Source: Sabethes cyaneus (Eukaryota; Arthropoda; Insecta; Diptera; Culicidae). From it: a DNA stretch of 64,000 nucleotides. A program made the position numbers and the translations under genes. Shown one piece after another: positions 45,771 through 57,605 of the stretch. A model generated the notes under the pieces. It ran no database searches. It saw only the letters and a list, made by a program, of their open reading frames with translations, and was not told the origin of the DNA. The stretch is taken from the NCBI RefSeq assembly GCF_943734655.1, contig NC_071354.1, positions 59,313,544-59,377,543 of the forward strand. The letters run 5' to 3'. Each line of letters opens with the position of its first letter. The first letter of the stretch is position 1.

Positions 45771-47179
45771 ACAATTGACAGAGGGAACGATAGAAGACAG
45801 TAATGAAATAAAGAGTCGATAGGATCTAACAGATAGAGATGAGGCGTAAATGGGAAAAAGCGGAATTTGTTTAAGTAGGTGTAGTGACCTCTAATACTTT
45901 CCTAATATGAGCGATGAATGCGGCTCGAAAATCATAATAGTTCGAAGCCTATCAAATTCATTGTCATCATACCTTTTCAAAAACATGAAATACCGTAATT
46001 AATCAGCCGGTTTTATTTTGTCCTAATAATCCGAAAGCCTACAATTTTATTTGTAGAATTTACCTTAAATTTCATTGTAACTTCATTGCGAAATAGTGTA
46101 AAACTTACAGTGAATGTACCACAAATTTTACTGTTTTTGGTTTTTATTTGTATGGGAAAAAGCCGAAAAATTTAGTGTTACATCACTTAATCACCCCCTT
46201 ATTCGCTGTAAAATTGGCGGTTTCCATTAAAATTTACTGTGAAAACAGCGGTATTCATGGTAACTTCAGTGTAACTTTTACAAAGTTTTTCACTGTTTCA
46301 ATGTGGTTTTTCGAAGTTTTTCCATGTTTGTAACAGTGAAATTTAATGTTTTTTCGCTATACTTTTTTATTCGGGTAGCTCTGAGGACTCTACCATATCG
46401 GTCGAGCCGCAAATACTGAAGGATTCTGGGCGTCACAGTTGATAGTTAAATAATAATAAATACTTCCCCTATTTTATTCTATCAAGCTAGCCGGTACACA
46501 GTAACAGTTCTACCCGTTTAACGCTGACATATCAATGCACAAAAACAATCCCAGCTGGTTCCTCTCTCTCTCAGGTTTGTACCATACAGGCGCATTCGGC
46601 CCAGTGATACCAGATCTACGGATTTATTCGTAGTTCTTCGGATTTAGGAATTTTCTACGGACCTACGGATCAAGTGCTCAAATCTACGGATTTTTGTAAA
46701 CTTTGCGGAAAAAATGAAAGTTTCATTTAGTGACAAAAAGCAAAAGTACGCTACATACAGCAAATAATTTCCCGAAAAGCAAAACTTTATTCTTTCTGAG
46801 AGAAAAAAGCGAGCAAAATAGTTAACTTTAATGAGAAGTATGCTGTCAAAAAGAACTAGTATTTTTCACTTTGACGGCAGATAGAAAGTTTCATCATTAT
46901 ATGCGTTAATGGCATAAAATTTTCCACTTCTCTGCTTTCGCTTTCTGATCGCAGCGATATTTACGTTTTAGTAATACTGATATTTTCTTAATTAGAGTAC
47001 GGCAAAATGGAAAAGTATTTTCATTTCTTTTATTCCTAGATTTTAGCAGTTCATTAATATTAATAATCAAGCGAATAAGGTTGTTCTTTATAATCAACTA
47101 GAAGAATTCCTTATTCTATATGTATTAATGTTTAATATGCTCTTTTTACGCACGCGATAAATAAAAACACTTGGACTTA

Positions 47180-48300
47180 TAAACCTTCGAAAAGCGATGA
47201 AAAGATGACTAAAATATATAGAAAATACAATGCAGAGACGGCGAAATGTTGACGAAAATGTGATTCAAAGCCAATGGAACAGTGATAAAAATATGGCAAA
47301 ATACGATAAAAATACGATACGACGAAAGGAGTGCCAAAACAAAAAAAACACGACAAAAAATAGGAAAGAGACATTTAAAAACTGCCAAACAGGCGATAAA
47401 ACATGCTAAAATTACTACGAATTGATGGCGAATAAACGCCGTCAAAAAGACGACGAAAGACCAACGAAAAGACAAGAAAAAGACAACATTTTTGTTGTCT
47501 TGGCAACTAACAGGACGAAAGAAAAGGCAGGCAAAAAATCAAAATCCGATGGAAAGATAGCAAAAGGACAATAAAAATACAACAGAGAAATGATAATGGG
47601 TCATCGAATATGGAGAAAAGGCAGCAAAGCGATGACAATAAAACGACGAAAAGGCTTCGAAAAAGCAACGATAAGTTGACGAAAAGACAGCAAATTAACG
47701 ACGAACAAACAGTGAAATGCCAGCGAAAAGATATGACGAAGAAGTGAAAACAAGTAGACGAAAAGACAAACGACCACAAAATACGATTAAAAGACACCAG
47801 TAAAGGTTAAAAACCGTGACAAAAATGCCAAAAAAAACAGCAATACAAAACGACAAAAAGACTATAAATATATGCCTTTGGCATGACAAGTCAATAAAAC
47901 AGCGACTATGCTAAAAAAGACATTAATTACGACGCCATCAAACCGAAAACGCCACAAAAAGCAAAAAAAAATGTTGAAAAGAGACAAAAAGACGATGACA
48001 GAAAACCAGATGTTGAACATAACGTATAACAATCACCTAACGTTAAAAAACAACAAGAATGAAAGGTCAACACGGTGTAGTCACGCCTCTCACGCCGAGG
48101 ACTCGGGTTCAAATTCCCGTCCCGCAGAAATCGCGAATGACCCAAGCTGTTAAAGTGACTATAATTAAATTAAAACAAAAAAAACGACAAGAAGATGACA
48201 GGAAAAGGCGACAAAATACGAAATAATCAAACGACGAAAAATAAAAGATGAAATACGAAAAAACAAAGACAAAAGGCGAATGACTAAAGTATGCATTCTT
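47180..48300. repeat. Degenerate A-rich array (gacgaaaaga-like units)
   Basis: Diverged units around cgacgaaaagacaa and acaaaaagacgat, interrupted at 48064-48170 by a SINE. The minus strand gives apparently hydrophobic frames (FSSFCLFVV-type) that are artefacts. Similar in character to the array at 18100-19065. Confidence 0.8.
48064..48170 (+). mobile_element. tRNA-derived SINE, third type
   Basis: The plus strand contains a tRNA-like head: cacggtgtagtcacgc (A-box region) and actcgggttcaaattcccg (B-box GGTTCAAAT), with the two arms able to pair as a T-stem (cgggttcaaattcccg). A body ctgttaaagtgactataatt and a ttaaattaaaac tail follow. No acceptor stem, so this is not a tRNA gene. Confidence 0.75.
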
Positions 48301-48361
48301 GAAAAATATAGATAAAATTTGAAATGTATCATGAACTGATTTGATTCAAAAAAGTATTCAT

Positions 48362-48479
48362 CCCAAGCAACAATGTGAGTTTTATTGTACTCTTATGCTG
48401 GTCTCCAAGACCAATTTTGGTCTTAAATGCCATCATAAAAGTGCAATAAAACCCAAATTATTACTTGGGATTTCTTTCA
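48362..48479 (+). mobile_element. 118-bp MITE with CCCAAG termini
   Basis: The left end CCCAAGCAACAATGTGAGTT and the reverse complement of the right end (CCCAAGTAATAATTTGGGTT) match over ~36 bp with a few differences, extending into ttttattg(t/c)ac. The short centre contains ggtctccaagacc and ccaattttggtc. Same terminal family as 9722-10843; very small and hairpin-forming. The flanks suggest an AT duplication, but that is weak. Confidence 0.85.
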
Positions 48480-48715
48480 AATAGTTACAATCAAGAACAG
48501 TACCTATGCACTTTATATATACTAACAAACCTTTCAGCATCTTTGGCTCGAGCAGCACAAACCTTTAAATGAAGAACAAATATCGGTCAAACCTCAAATC
48601 ATAAGTTTGACCTAAAATTTGACTAAGTTTTATAATTTATAACCCTTTCCTCTCTGATAAAAACACAGATGGTAAAACTACGGATTTTCCTTCAGCAAAA
48701 CCTGGCATCACTGTA

Positions 48716-49800
48716 ATCCGCCTGCCGGAAATTCAAACTACACAGACACCACAATAAAAATGGGTATAAAACAGTCGCAGCAACCTCATCATTTCTCGCG
48801 ACTATAATTCCATTTTAACAGCGTTTCATTAAGGTGAAGGTCGTCAGAGACCAGTTGCTTTTTTACTGATTTCAGTATTTGTTGCCAATATTGTTTTGTT
48901 GAGAATAGAGTTGCTAGTAGTAAGTAAAAGTCTGTTATTAACAATTATGAAACGTAGAATCGCGTATCTATTTTTGCTGTTGAACTAAATTCGACAGTAA
49001 TTCCAGTACATAAAATGTTTACGGTGAATTTTATTATCAGTGAATTTTATAAGTATATTCTCGACACTTTACGACCTTTAATTTAATAGCGAAGATAATT
49101 GGTCAATTTCGTGCTCAAATATTTACGTTGGTATCACTTCATATAAACGTCCGTTACCTTGGCAACGTACAACAACGACGGTCGCAGATTCGGAATTGCA
49201 ATCGAAACGAAGTGAAGTTTTTCCTATCAATTCAAGTGAACAGTTTGGGGGCAAAATCATTATAATATCTTACTAAACAACTGTTCGGGTGGTAAATTAA
49301 AGTTTTCTGTGCTTCCTGTCCTGTGCTTGCTGTGGCCGAAAAAAATAATGAAAATCGAAGGCGAAAAAGTGAAAATAGTGTGATGAATTTTGATTGAACA
49401 GAAATTTAGTATAATTTATGCCCCAAAAAGTAGTAGAACCTATAGAATGCAATTTTTAGTGCTTTGAGTTGCAAGATCTTATTACAGCTAGCAGGTTAGT
49501 TGAACTAATTTTATTTTTTTGTGATGGTTTCCCGAGTCTATGGGAGCATGTTGGTACACTGAAGAAGGGAAAGGAAGGGGTATATTCAGTGCCATATATG
49601 AACTCAAATGACCTTGTCGTTAAGACCAAAATGCTCTCAGATATTCAGTAAATTTTATCCAACCAATTGGTATGAAAATATAGTTTCAACGTAATTCATG
49701 AATATTGTTAAGGCTATCGCTTAATGGGCCGAAAAACCCCACATGGATCTCATGTAAAAAATTGCACGCAACTAATTTGTATTTGTAAGTTCACGTTCAG
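48716..49800. other. Unassigned sequence with one shared block
   Basis: Contains the 48967-49050 block shared with 32638-32715. Otherwise nothing recognised. Confidence 0.5.
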
Positions 49801-49894
49801 AGTTCAGAGAGAAATGAGAGTATGTAGATGAGCTCTCTCTCCACTTTTTGTTAATATTTTTTGTTTTGATTATGCTTGCCCAGTTTTGCTAAAA

Positions 49895-50460
49895 ATGGCG
49901 TCGAAACAAGAAGCATTTCGGGAGCGCGTTGTACACTTCTACGAACTGCAACAGAAAGCTCGGCAAAAAGTATACGGTACAACTTTTAAAAAGCAAATAT
50001 GTTGCGGCTTCGACTGTTTACCATATCCTAAGATGACCAACAACTATACGCAAGCAAGGTAGTGGTAGACCAGCCAAAATTATGGACGCAGAAGGACATC
50101 GTTCTCTTTATCGTTTCTTCAACAACAAGCCCTCTGGTTTGGCTATCAGTTAAGATGCACCAGACGATTGTTTGAAGAAAATTTTGATCCCGTTTCTACA
50201 AAAACACCATGCAGATGGACAATACGTGTTTTAGCCAGATCGAGCATCATCGCATCACGCCAAAATAACACAATCGTTCCTGAATTTTTACCCAAAAACC
50301 ACGACCGAAAAGTCTGCCTCGGCGCGCCCAATCGAAGATTTCTTCGGGATTTTGAGTTTCTTGGTGTACAAAAATAACAGGAGAGCCACGAATTGCAAAC
50401 AGTTGATTGGTAGAATCAAGAGATGCATTCGCAATGTTGACATGACGGCCGTACAAGCTT
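49895..50460 (+). pseudogene. Tc1/mariner (DD37E-like) transposase, copy 2, broken
   Basis: Homologous to 33133-33715. ATG at 49895 gives MASKQEAFRERVVHFYELQQ, then frameshifts. The second catalytic D block appears as YVF(stop)PDRASSHHAK (about 50226-50260) and the last acidic motif as RPIEDFFG. It ends with RIKRCIRNVDMTAVQAS (about 50415-50460). It shares copy 1's deletion between the DNA-binding part and the second D. Similarity to copy 1 begins upstream at about 49810 (agagagaaatgagagtatgt) and ends at about 50458; no TIRs flank it. Inactive. Confidence 0.82.
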
Positions 50461-50693
50461 CCAACAGTACGAAACCGACTTCACGTCTTGCCAACACTTT
50501 CTCCGGAATTTGGTCGAGCCAGCTCGTGCCGTTTCATGAAGAGTTCAGACATACCGAGTTTCCAATCGTTCTTTACAGCGATTGATCCGTCCTGTATTTC
50601 CATTTTCGTTGTTCATGGTAGATGTGAGTTTCGGTATACTGCCTTACCAGGCATAATATCTACATTCCGGTGATGAGTCTAGAATCTTACATA

Positions 50694-51975
50694 AGGTACC
50701 CCGGGGCAAGTGGGAATACGGGGTAAGTGGAAACGGAGCTCATAACTCTCTTCAACTTCATTTTTTTTCAACCGAACCTGTCTAGAAATGAAAAATACAA
50801 TTTAAATGCATGTATTAAAATTATAGATTATTTATAACAGGCATTCCAAACATCAAAATCGGACTTTAAAATTGAGCGTTATTTTCAATTTGCGTTGTAA
50901 GTTTGACGCACCTTTTTATAAATGATATTTTGGCCACAGGCTTTACGTAAAAGTACATGTTTTTCTGACAGTAGGTAAACATAATGAATGTATTAACAAA
51001 TTACACCCGAAAACTAGTTGTTTAATTTCACAAACGGCATTAAAAAAATGGGTCGAAATAAGGTCGGCACTTCAAAGCACCCGGGGCAAGTGGGACCTAT
51101 TAAAAATAAAGTGTTTCAGCACAAAACATCCTGTCTTAATACATTTTTTAGATGAACTATCGAACATTTTCAGTTCAATTACATAATATTTATACCAGTA
51201 AAGCTTTAAAATAAAACCGAAAAGGACTAAACCAAGGGGCCCCAAAAAAGAAGCCCATTAGCACAGCTTATGAGGGAACAAACAGTTTAGTCAGATTTTG
51301 GTTACACCTAAACGATGTTAATTGAATTTAGAAAGGCAAATTTGATATAATTAAGCAAATCTGCAACTGGAATTGAAACAATAAAGTGTTGTGGTTATTA
51401 TAGGGTAACTATCTCTTATGAGTAGCTCTACCGAATTGGGTATGGTAGAACAAACAGGTCATAATCGTATTTTCGAGCTATTAAACAATGGTTAATCCTA
51501 AATTATGTCTCGCAAGAATTGGATACAACGACGTATTCAAATACATTTCATAACAATAATGCTTTACAGCGTAATTGCTCACGATCTGTGTTTTATATAA
51601 ATTATGAAGTCGCCCGTTGTGATCTGATTTTGTTACGCTATTTTTGAATGAACCCTTCGTATAGATATTGTTTTTGATTGCTTCTTGCAGTGCTTTAACA
51701 TTGCTGTATATTAATTTACACAATTTACTATTATTTTATACTTTTTAATCAAATTTGAATATGGGACCTATCGCCATAATTTTGACAATTCTCCTCCAGA
51801 TTCATTTCATGTAAATTGATAGGCCTTTTTCGTAATTAATCCTTTAATCCTTCGAAGTGATATCACTGAAGAGTTTCTGTGCTGAAAGAATTTTGAAATA
51901 ATCATAGGTATAGAAAACACAGTGGAATAAACCCAAACTATGCATTTTTTAGGTCGAACTTGCCCCGGTGTACCT
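50694..51975. mobile_element. 1.28-kb MITE with GGGGCAAGT ends, TA target duplication
   Basis: The left end is AGGTACCCCGGGGCAAGT and the reverse complement of the right end is AGGTACACCGGGGCAAGT: 17 of 18 identical. TA lies on both sides (50692-50693 and 51976-51977). A further ccggggcaagtgggacc motif lies inside at about 51081. No transposase; the 80-codon minus frame at 51481-51723 has no motif. TA duplication points to Tc1/mariner-type mobilisation. Confidence 0.83.
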
Positions 51976-51977
51976 TA

Positions 51978-54900
51978 TAGCATGGGGGATACAAAATTTC
52001 TTATTCATCCGCTCGCTCCGAGATAGACGTAGTTTGAGTCGCCCCTCACCTAGAGAACAGACGCTTAAGTTGGCACTCCCTAGCTTAGCTGCTCCAGCAT
52101 GTACATAAAGTATTTCCAGGTATGGCCATCGATCGTTAACTTTTGGTTTAGATCTGTGAGAATTCGCTATGTAGGAAATTAACAGAGCCAGAGCTATATT
52201 AGACGCTCCTTTCAAGTAACTTCAAGCAATTAAATAACCTATTTGTTTGATTACTGTAATTATGTTTAACCTGAGAACTTTAGGTTTGCTGCACTCAGTT
52301 ACGCTTAACGACGATCATTCTACTTGAATGCATCTTAGAAGCAAAATCTGTAAAAGTTTTGTATGAAACACTTGTAGAGCTGAGTATACTCTACTATCTT
52401 TCTCAATAGAGTACTACATTTTTTTCAATTTCTGCTGCTACAAGTCTGTAAATTTTGTTAATGGTAAATAAATGTCCGTTTGCCAAAGCAACTCTATCCA
52501 GAAGGTTATAAATTACATTTCGGTCTATACATGTTTCATATCTTTACAGATTTGGTTGTTTTAGTTACTCGTGTATTCAGTCACTAACATCAATACGTAT
52601 TAATTGCGTTGTTCTTCCATGAATTGTCGGTACTTTTAAACACCTGATGCTACATGGACACATCTTATACTATGGCGCTATAAGAGTACAAATCTTAATG
52701 CGTACTATTGGATGAACAATTTAAATAAGTTAAATCGACTAACTTCTATCAAATTTAAGGCAATTTATAAGAAAAAAGTTTTAAGAAAAATATTTCGACT
52801 TACTAAATCTATTCCAGTTCTGAAAATAAGCGTTTTACTCCTAATGTAATTGTATAGAATTGTCCAGATCAGTGGCTTTATTCCTCAAAGCTAATCGCCA
52901 GCATCATCCGCCTTATACAAGTGGCAAGGATTATCAGACGAGTTACTCAGTAAAATTTAATCCAATAACAGTAAACTTCGCACCGACAAGTGTACCGAGC
53001 ACTGCACCAAACTTTAGCGGTTTCAATCGTTTGCCAGCCAAGGATACCATACACAGAACGCAAACTTTTGAACTGCCTTGCACACCAACATATGTAGTCA
53101 TAACCAACCCGCTGAATGGGCGGTTGACTTCACCAAAGACCGGGTCGTTTCGGTTCCGCAAAACGCAGACACACGGCAGAACACGCGGATAAGATTAGCT
53201 TGCATCCGGCAAAATGCCGCATGTCTGTGATTGATGAGTTTATTAGATAAATTTATTATCTTCCCTTCATCCAAGAGCATCCGATAAATTTACTCGCCAT
53301 GCCCGACCGAGCCCATCCATCTCGGTAGCAATTACCGTCGGCCGTCGGCACACTCCGGCGAGTAAGCGAACGGAAAAGCCGGTTGCGTTCCGTCAAGCTA
53401 TAAGGCACGGAAAGACAGCAAAGTTGAACCACATACGACCCATTAGTGTCACTGTGCAAATTGGATGTTAATGAGTGAACTTATAGGCACTGAGCTGTGC
53501 GATAGGTTATAGGGATAAAATTCGTATGATTCTCGAAATTTGAAATTATCAAGATTAAGCTATTAGAAAGAAGTAGTTTTTTATGTAAGAATATTTAAGC
53601 TTCTAAAACCTACACGAATAATGCTGGTTTTAAAAGGGTGGATGAACACAAAAAATGTCAATCATCAAAAGGGAAAAAATGAAAGCAAACAAATGAAAAC
53701 TTATGCTCTACCTGCGCCATCATTCCGGTTCACTCGATAGGGACATTGTCACCGTTACAAAACATTTGCAAATGAAGACATATTAACCGAAGTGCACCAC
53801 AACTGTACGTGACACCGTACATGTTTTGGCAACCTTTGTTCTGCTGTCGGAATGTTAAATACTTGCATTTCAGAAACTGTTGAAATCGGATATAAGAAAA
53901 AAAGCAGCGCAAAATGAATGCATACATTTACTCTATGTAAATGTTGGCTATGCTTCTGTTTAGAGAAAGCTGAGGTAAAAAAAATGGCGAGTATTTTTTT
54001 TCTCATGGTTACATTACTATGATGTTGCCAACTTTTGGTTGGATTCACCAAACAAATTTGGGGTTGAATTTGGAAAGAGAAAAGAAAGTATGATTGCGCA
54101 CATTGTTTTGGCAGTGTGAGTCTATTTCAACTACTCATTCCCTTAAAATATTTCAACAAGGTACACTCTATGTGGACCGCTTGCCTGCCACACGGTACAT
54201 TCCGGTGCTACTTCTGACAAGTGTCAGAGGGCATTTTGTAGGGTTGCATTGGTCCGTGCTGTATTTCGTGCGCTGTAAAAACAAGATGCCACTGCGGAAC
54301 GGAATGGAATCAGTCGAATATGAAAAACTGGAACTGCTGAGAGCCTCTGAAAAGCAGCCAAAATGAAAAGAAAACCAACAAGCGAATTGCACTAACCGAA
54401 AAAAAGCCCACTCACAAACATGGCATAACGTGCACTCTATTCACTGCCCAGTGACCAGCCAGAATCGGTCCCGAGGCTGTGTGTAAGCGCTCGGGGAACC
54501 ACTCCGGGGGAAAAAAGTATTTTAATCAACGTCCTCATATGTCAAACAAACGGCCAAAGAGACAAATTAGTGACAGCAAATCCAACCCCGGGCCGGAAAG
54601 TTGTTTTTCTTCGCTCGTGTCCCGTGTCCTGTAGATGAAAGACGATTTATTTTGAAGCAAACAAGCGAATAGCGTGAGAAGTTAATCTAATTTATGCCGG
54701 CGTATTTTTTTTTTGGCCAAACTACCATTTCGCGTCCGTAAGTTCATAAGATTGAACCTATAGCCCGGAAAGAAATGTAAAATTAGTTCCACATTTTTTG
54801 GTGTTATATTTTGAAATGCAATTTTTTGTAAAATTTCAAACACAAATTACTATATTTGAGACCCAATTAGGAACACAAATTTCAATTTAAACAAAAATCT

Positions 54901-56659
54901 AATGTTGTGAAGTGACCTTTTCATCATCATTATATTTCTGAAATTTTATATTAATAATCCATAATAGTCTTCTTCCTAATTCCTACAGAGAATTAAAAAA
55001 AAAACGTGTACATATTTTTTATCAAAATACCAAGTAAATCATCGAAAAATAGGGTTGTTGTTCGCAAGTACCTAATAAAAAATTGTCAGATTTAAATTTG
55101 ATGATAACTTATTCGCTAAATCAGTATTGACTAATCGTAAATGAAATAGAATAAAATAATCCTTGCTTTTTGGCATCGTATTAAAAGCATCTTTAAATCT
55201 GGCTTACGTAACGCAACCCACCGCAGCTCGTGTGCTCCGAGCGCAATGGAAGGTCGGTTGCGATAAACGTTCTTCTATTCGGGAAAACTGCTTCATGCTT
55301 TTCTCGGCGGTTCATGCGGTAGACCCAATCATTACCCGGGCAAACATGTACAGAACAAACATAACCGCTTACAGGTAGGTACCGCAGTGATAAAGTCTAC
55401 GTCATGTTATACTCTTCTTACTCAACGTCGTTTATACAGTTTCCATCATCGCTCATTTGAACATTAGTGATGTGGTACACTGTTTAAAATTTCGATGATA
55501 AAAGTTATTTGGAAACAGTAAAAGTGAAACAGTCTCCTTCATTCTATATTCATTTGTTTGTTCCAATTTTTTACTTTTGAGAGCCGAATAATCTTCCAGG
55601 CTTTGTAATCAGGGGCTCTGATCTGCTACATTCCACAACAGTAAATCTGCAAAAAAAACGGCACATACTCAAACTCAAAAGACATCACAGACCTACAAGG
55701 ACAGTAAATCAAATAATCATTTTAATAGATCAACCTCATGATTTTGAGTGACATTTAATATGGACATGAAATCCGGTATTTCAATATTTAACGTGTTTGA
55801 CTGAACCTTAGCTTTAGAAATGGGCGTTATTTATATCCCGGCATTTATCTGGTGTCGGTCTCAATATTACAAATCGAGCGAAAAGCAAACGATACCTACA
55901 CTCACGCGAGCGAGCATGAGAAGCATAGCATGCAATGCTTACGCCACTGACGCAAGCGTACGACAAATAACGGTACGGTGCTGTGTGCAGACATTCTGCT
56001 ACCTACACATTCACGCATGCATAGCCTCGTAGCGTGTTTCTGCATAACCCACTCACGAGGCAAACAACTCGTGAGCAACCAGCTGCCCATGAGGGCTGGA
56101 TTGAGATTGAGTTGGAATTTCGCATTGCTTTTCTTTTTCTTCTTCATCTTATTCCTTCGATTCTACACGCGGGTCAGAGTGCGAACCTTTAGGGGCTATC
56201 GGTGTCAGAGCTCGGGCTGCAATGACGAACGAGACCGACGACCGTGCTTGTTATCTAAATGCACGCTACCAAAAACTCGTCCCAGTGCCTGAATAAATTA
56301 GAACGAGAGTCCGTAAGAGATATTTATGCCGGCGTATTTGTGAAAACGAGTACGTGTGCGTGAGAAATTTAGACCACACGACCACAGTATGGGCTTCGCA
56401 ACACTGGTCGGCCTTGATGTAGCTTTCATCATTCATCACAATGTAAAACGAAGAAAATTTTAAGTAGTTACTAGAAATTTTTGACAAGGTGGATCAACAC
56501 GAATAACATTTAAAAAGTGCGTATTTAAATTAAAAAATAACATAAATTGAGACAAATTGAGGCCTCATCTGATATTATGTTTTAATGAAAGGAAAGTTGA
56601 ATATTAAGGTTCAAATAAAAGCTAGCTATCGTGATTCATACACAGAGTAGACGAGTCAG
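51978..56659. other. Unassigned sequence, 4.7 kb
   Basis: No recognisable gene. Frames at 52860-53192 (110 codons, plus, non-ATG start), 54094-54366 (90 codons, plus) and 55978-56292 (104 codons, plus) show no domains; the last has a run of F and L that could mimic a membrane segment. Stretches 52850-53470, 54100-54650 and 55850-56400 are GC-richer than average. No repeat relations were found within the window. Confidence 0.5.
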
Positions 56660-56725
56660 CCCAAGCAGCAATGTGAGTTTTATTGTACTCTTATGGCGGT
56701 TTTCATGACCAATTTTGGTCTTGAC
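56660..56725 (+). mobile_element. Left-end fragment of a CCCAAGCA MITE
   Basis: Nearly identical to the first ~65 bp of the MITE at 48362-48479 (cccaagcagcaatgtgagtt, then cttatggcggttttcatgac). The right half is missing. Confidence 0.82.
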
Positions 56726-56897
56726 TATAGGCTTGGTTCGACAGTTTACGGGAGCTTAGAAAGCGATGGCAAGTCATCTATACTCCGGCATATTGGCGTA
56801 TGCCATATACCACGGAGCTCGACTATGTTCAGAGCTCGACTATGCCATTGAAATTCTGTGAGTTTCCATCTCCATCTGTCCACTTCGACTATGAAAC

Positions 56898-57500
56898 ATA
56901 ATATGGCTTTATGATTTCAAAGGGTTCTCCGACGATCGACCCATTACGGAACGCAGAATGAAGTGTCTGGAGCGCTGATTGATTGCAAATCCACACCCGT
57001 ATGATAACATCAGAATGCAAATCGCAGACTGTCAAGCAAAAGGATACGCTCATAAAGCTTCAGAAAGAGAACTACGGAAAGCAGACCCACGTCGTGTATG
57101 GCACCTTCCATTGAGTAGAGTACAATATCCTAAAACAACTGGAAAATTATAGTGGTGTTAGACGCAGCTGTAAATGTCAATACCTCGCCTAGAGCTAAGA
57201 GATGCTGCCATCGGCTTGCGCTTGGCGAAAACGTTCGTATAAAATTTCAACTTTGAAATTACTCAGAAGGCTTTCTGGAGTGATACAAATTCGGCTCTGG
57301 TATGGACACAGACTGACTATAGAAAGTATAAACAATACGTTGGCTTCCGTGCCAACGGTGGTTTACTGCTCCGTTATTCCTTCACCATGTGGAACAGCAT
57401 TGGCCAGAAACAACAGTGTTAATGCCGGTAACGAAGGAAGAATAACGATCTTCTCGTATACATCTCGTGAAACCAGTGTCTACCTCTTCTGTTCTAACAG
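56898..57500 (+). pseudogene. BEL/Pao LTR-retrotransposon pol fragment, deleted
   Basis: The plus strand gives the N-terminal RT region of BEL/Pao pol: DDRPITERRMKCLER, a stop, then NIRMQIADCQAKGYAHKASE and RKADPRRVWHLPLSRVQYPK (to about 57150). The core RT is deleted. The sequence jumps to the RNase H region, PRLELRDAAIGLRLAK (about 57185-57230) and AFWSDTNSALVW (about 57270-57305), followed by a YKQYVGFR block. The normal distance between these blocks is several hundred codons. No LTRs seen. Inactive remnant. Confidence 0.85.
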
Positions 57501-57605
57501 TATAGAGCCGGGTGGCTCTCTACTGTACTCAATTCTAGGAAATTCATTGCCAAGTCGGCGTCAACCTGGTCAACCCATCTAGCACGTTAGACTCCTTTGT
57601 TCCTA

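Larger units (their letters stand above)
45009..46377. mobile_element. 1.37-kb TIR element with TACCCG ends
   Basis: The left end reads TACCCGGGTAGAAATGCATA and the reverse complement of the right end reads TACCCGAATAAAAAAGTATA: imperfect inverted termini of about 22 bp. Both subterminal regions are rich in ttactgt and gtaacttcactgta motifs. Inside are a two-unit tandem duplication (45034-45226) and a nested ~205-bp TIR element. No transposase. The boundary rests on the imperfect TIR only. Confidence 0.65.
46602..48713. mobile_element. 2.1-kb TIR element with CAGTGATRCCAG ends
   Basis: The left end is CAGTGATACCAGATCTACGG and the reverse complement of the right end is CAGTGATGCCAG followed by a ctacggatt-type subterminal motif on both sides. 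TA follows the right end (48714-48715) but the left neighbour is CC, so the target duplication is not preserved. It carries an A-rich array, a SINE and a small MITE as cargo, and no transposase. Confidence 0.65.

Noticed and set aside
47177..47889. Series of hydrophobic minus-strand frames
   Set aside because: Same reason: complement of an A-rich degenerate array.
48064..48130. Functional tRNA gene
   Set aside because: A and B boxes and a T-stem-like hairpin are present but there is no paired acceptor stem, and the sequence continues as a SINE body.
52860..53192. 110-codon plus-strand protein
   Set aside because: Non-ATG start, overlapping minus-strand frame of similar length, no motif.
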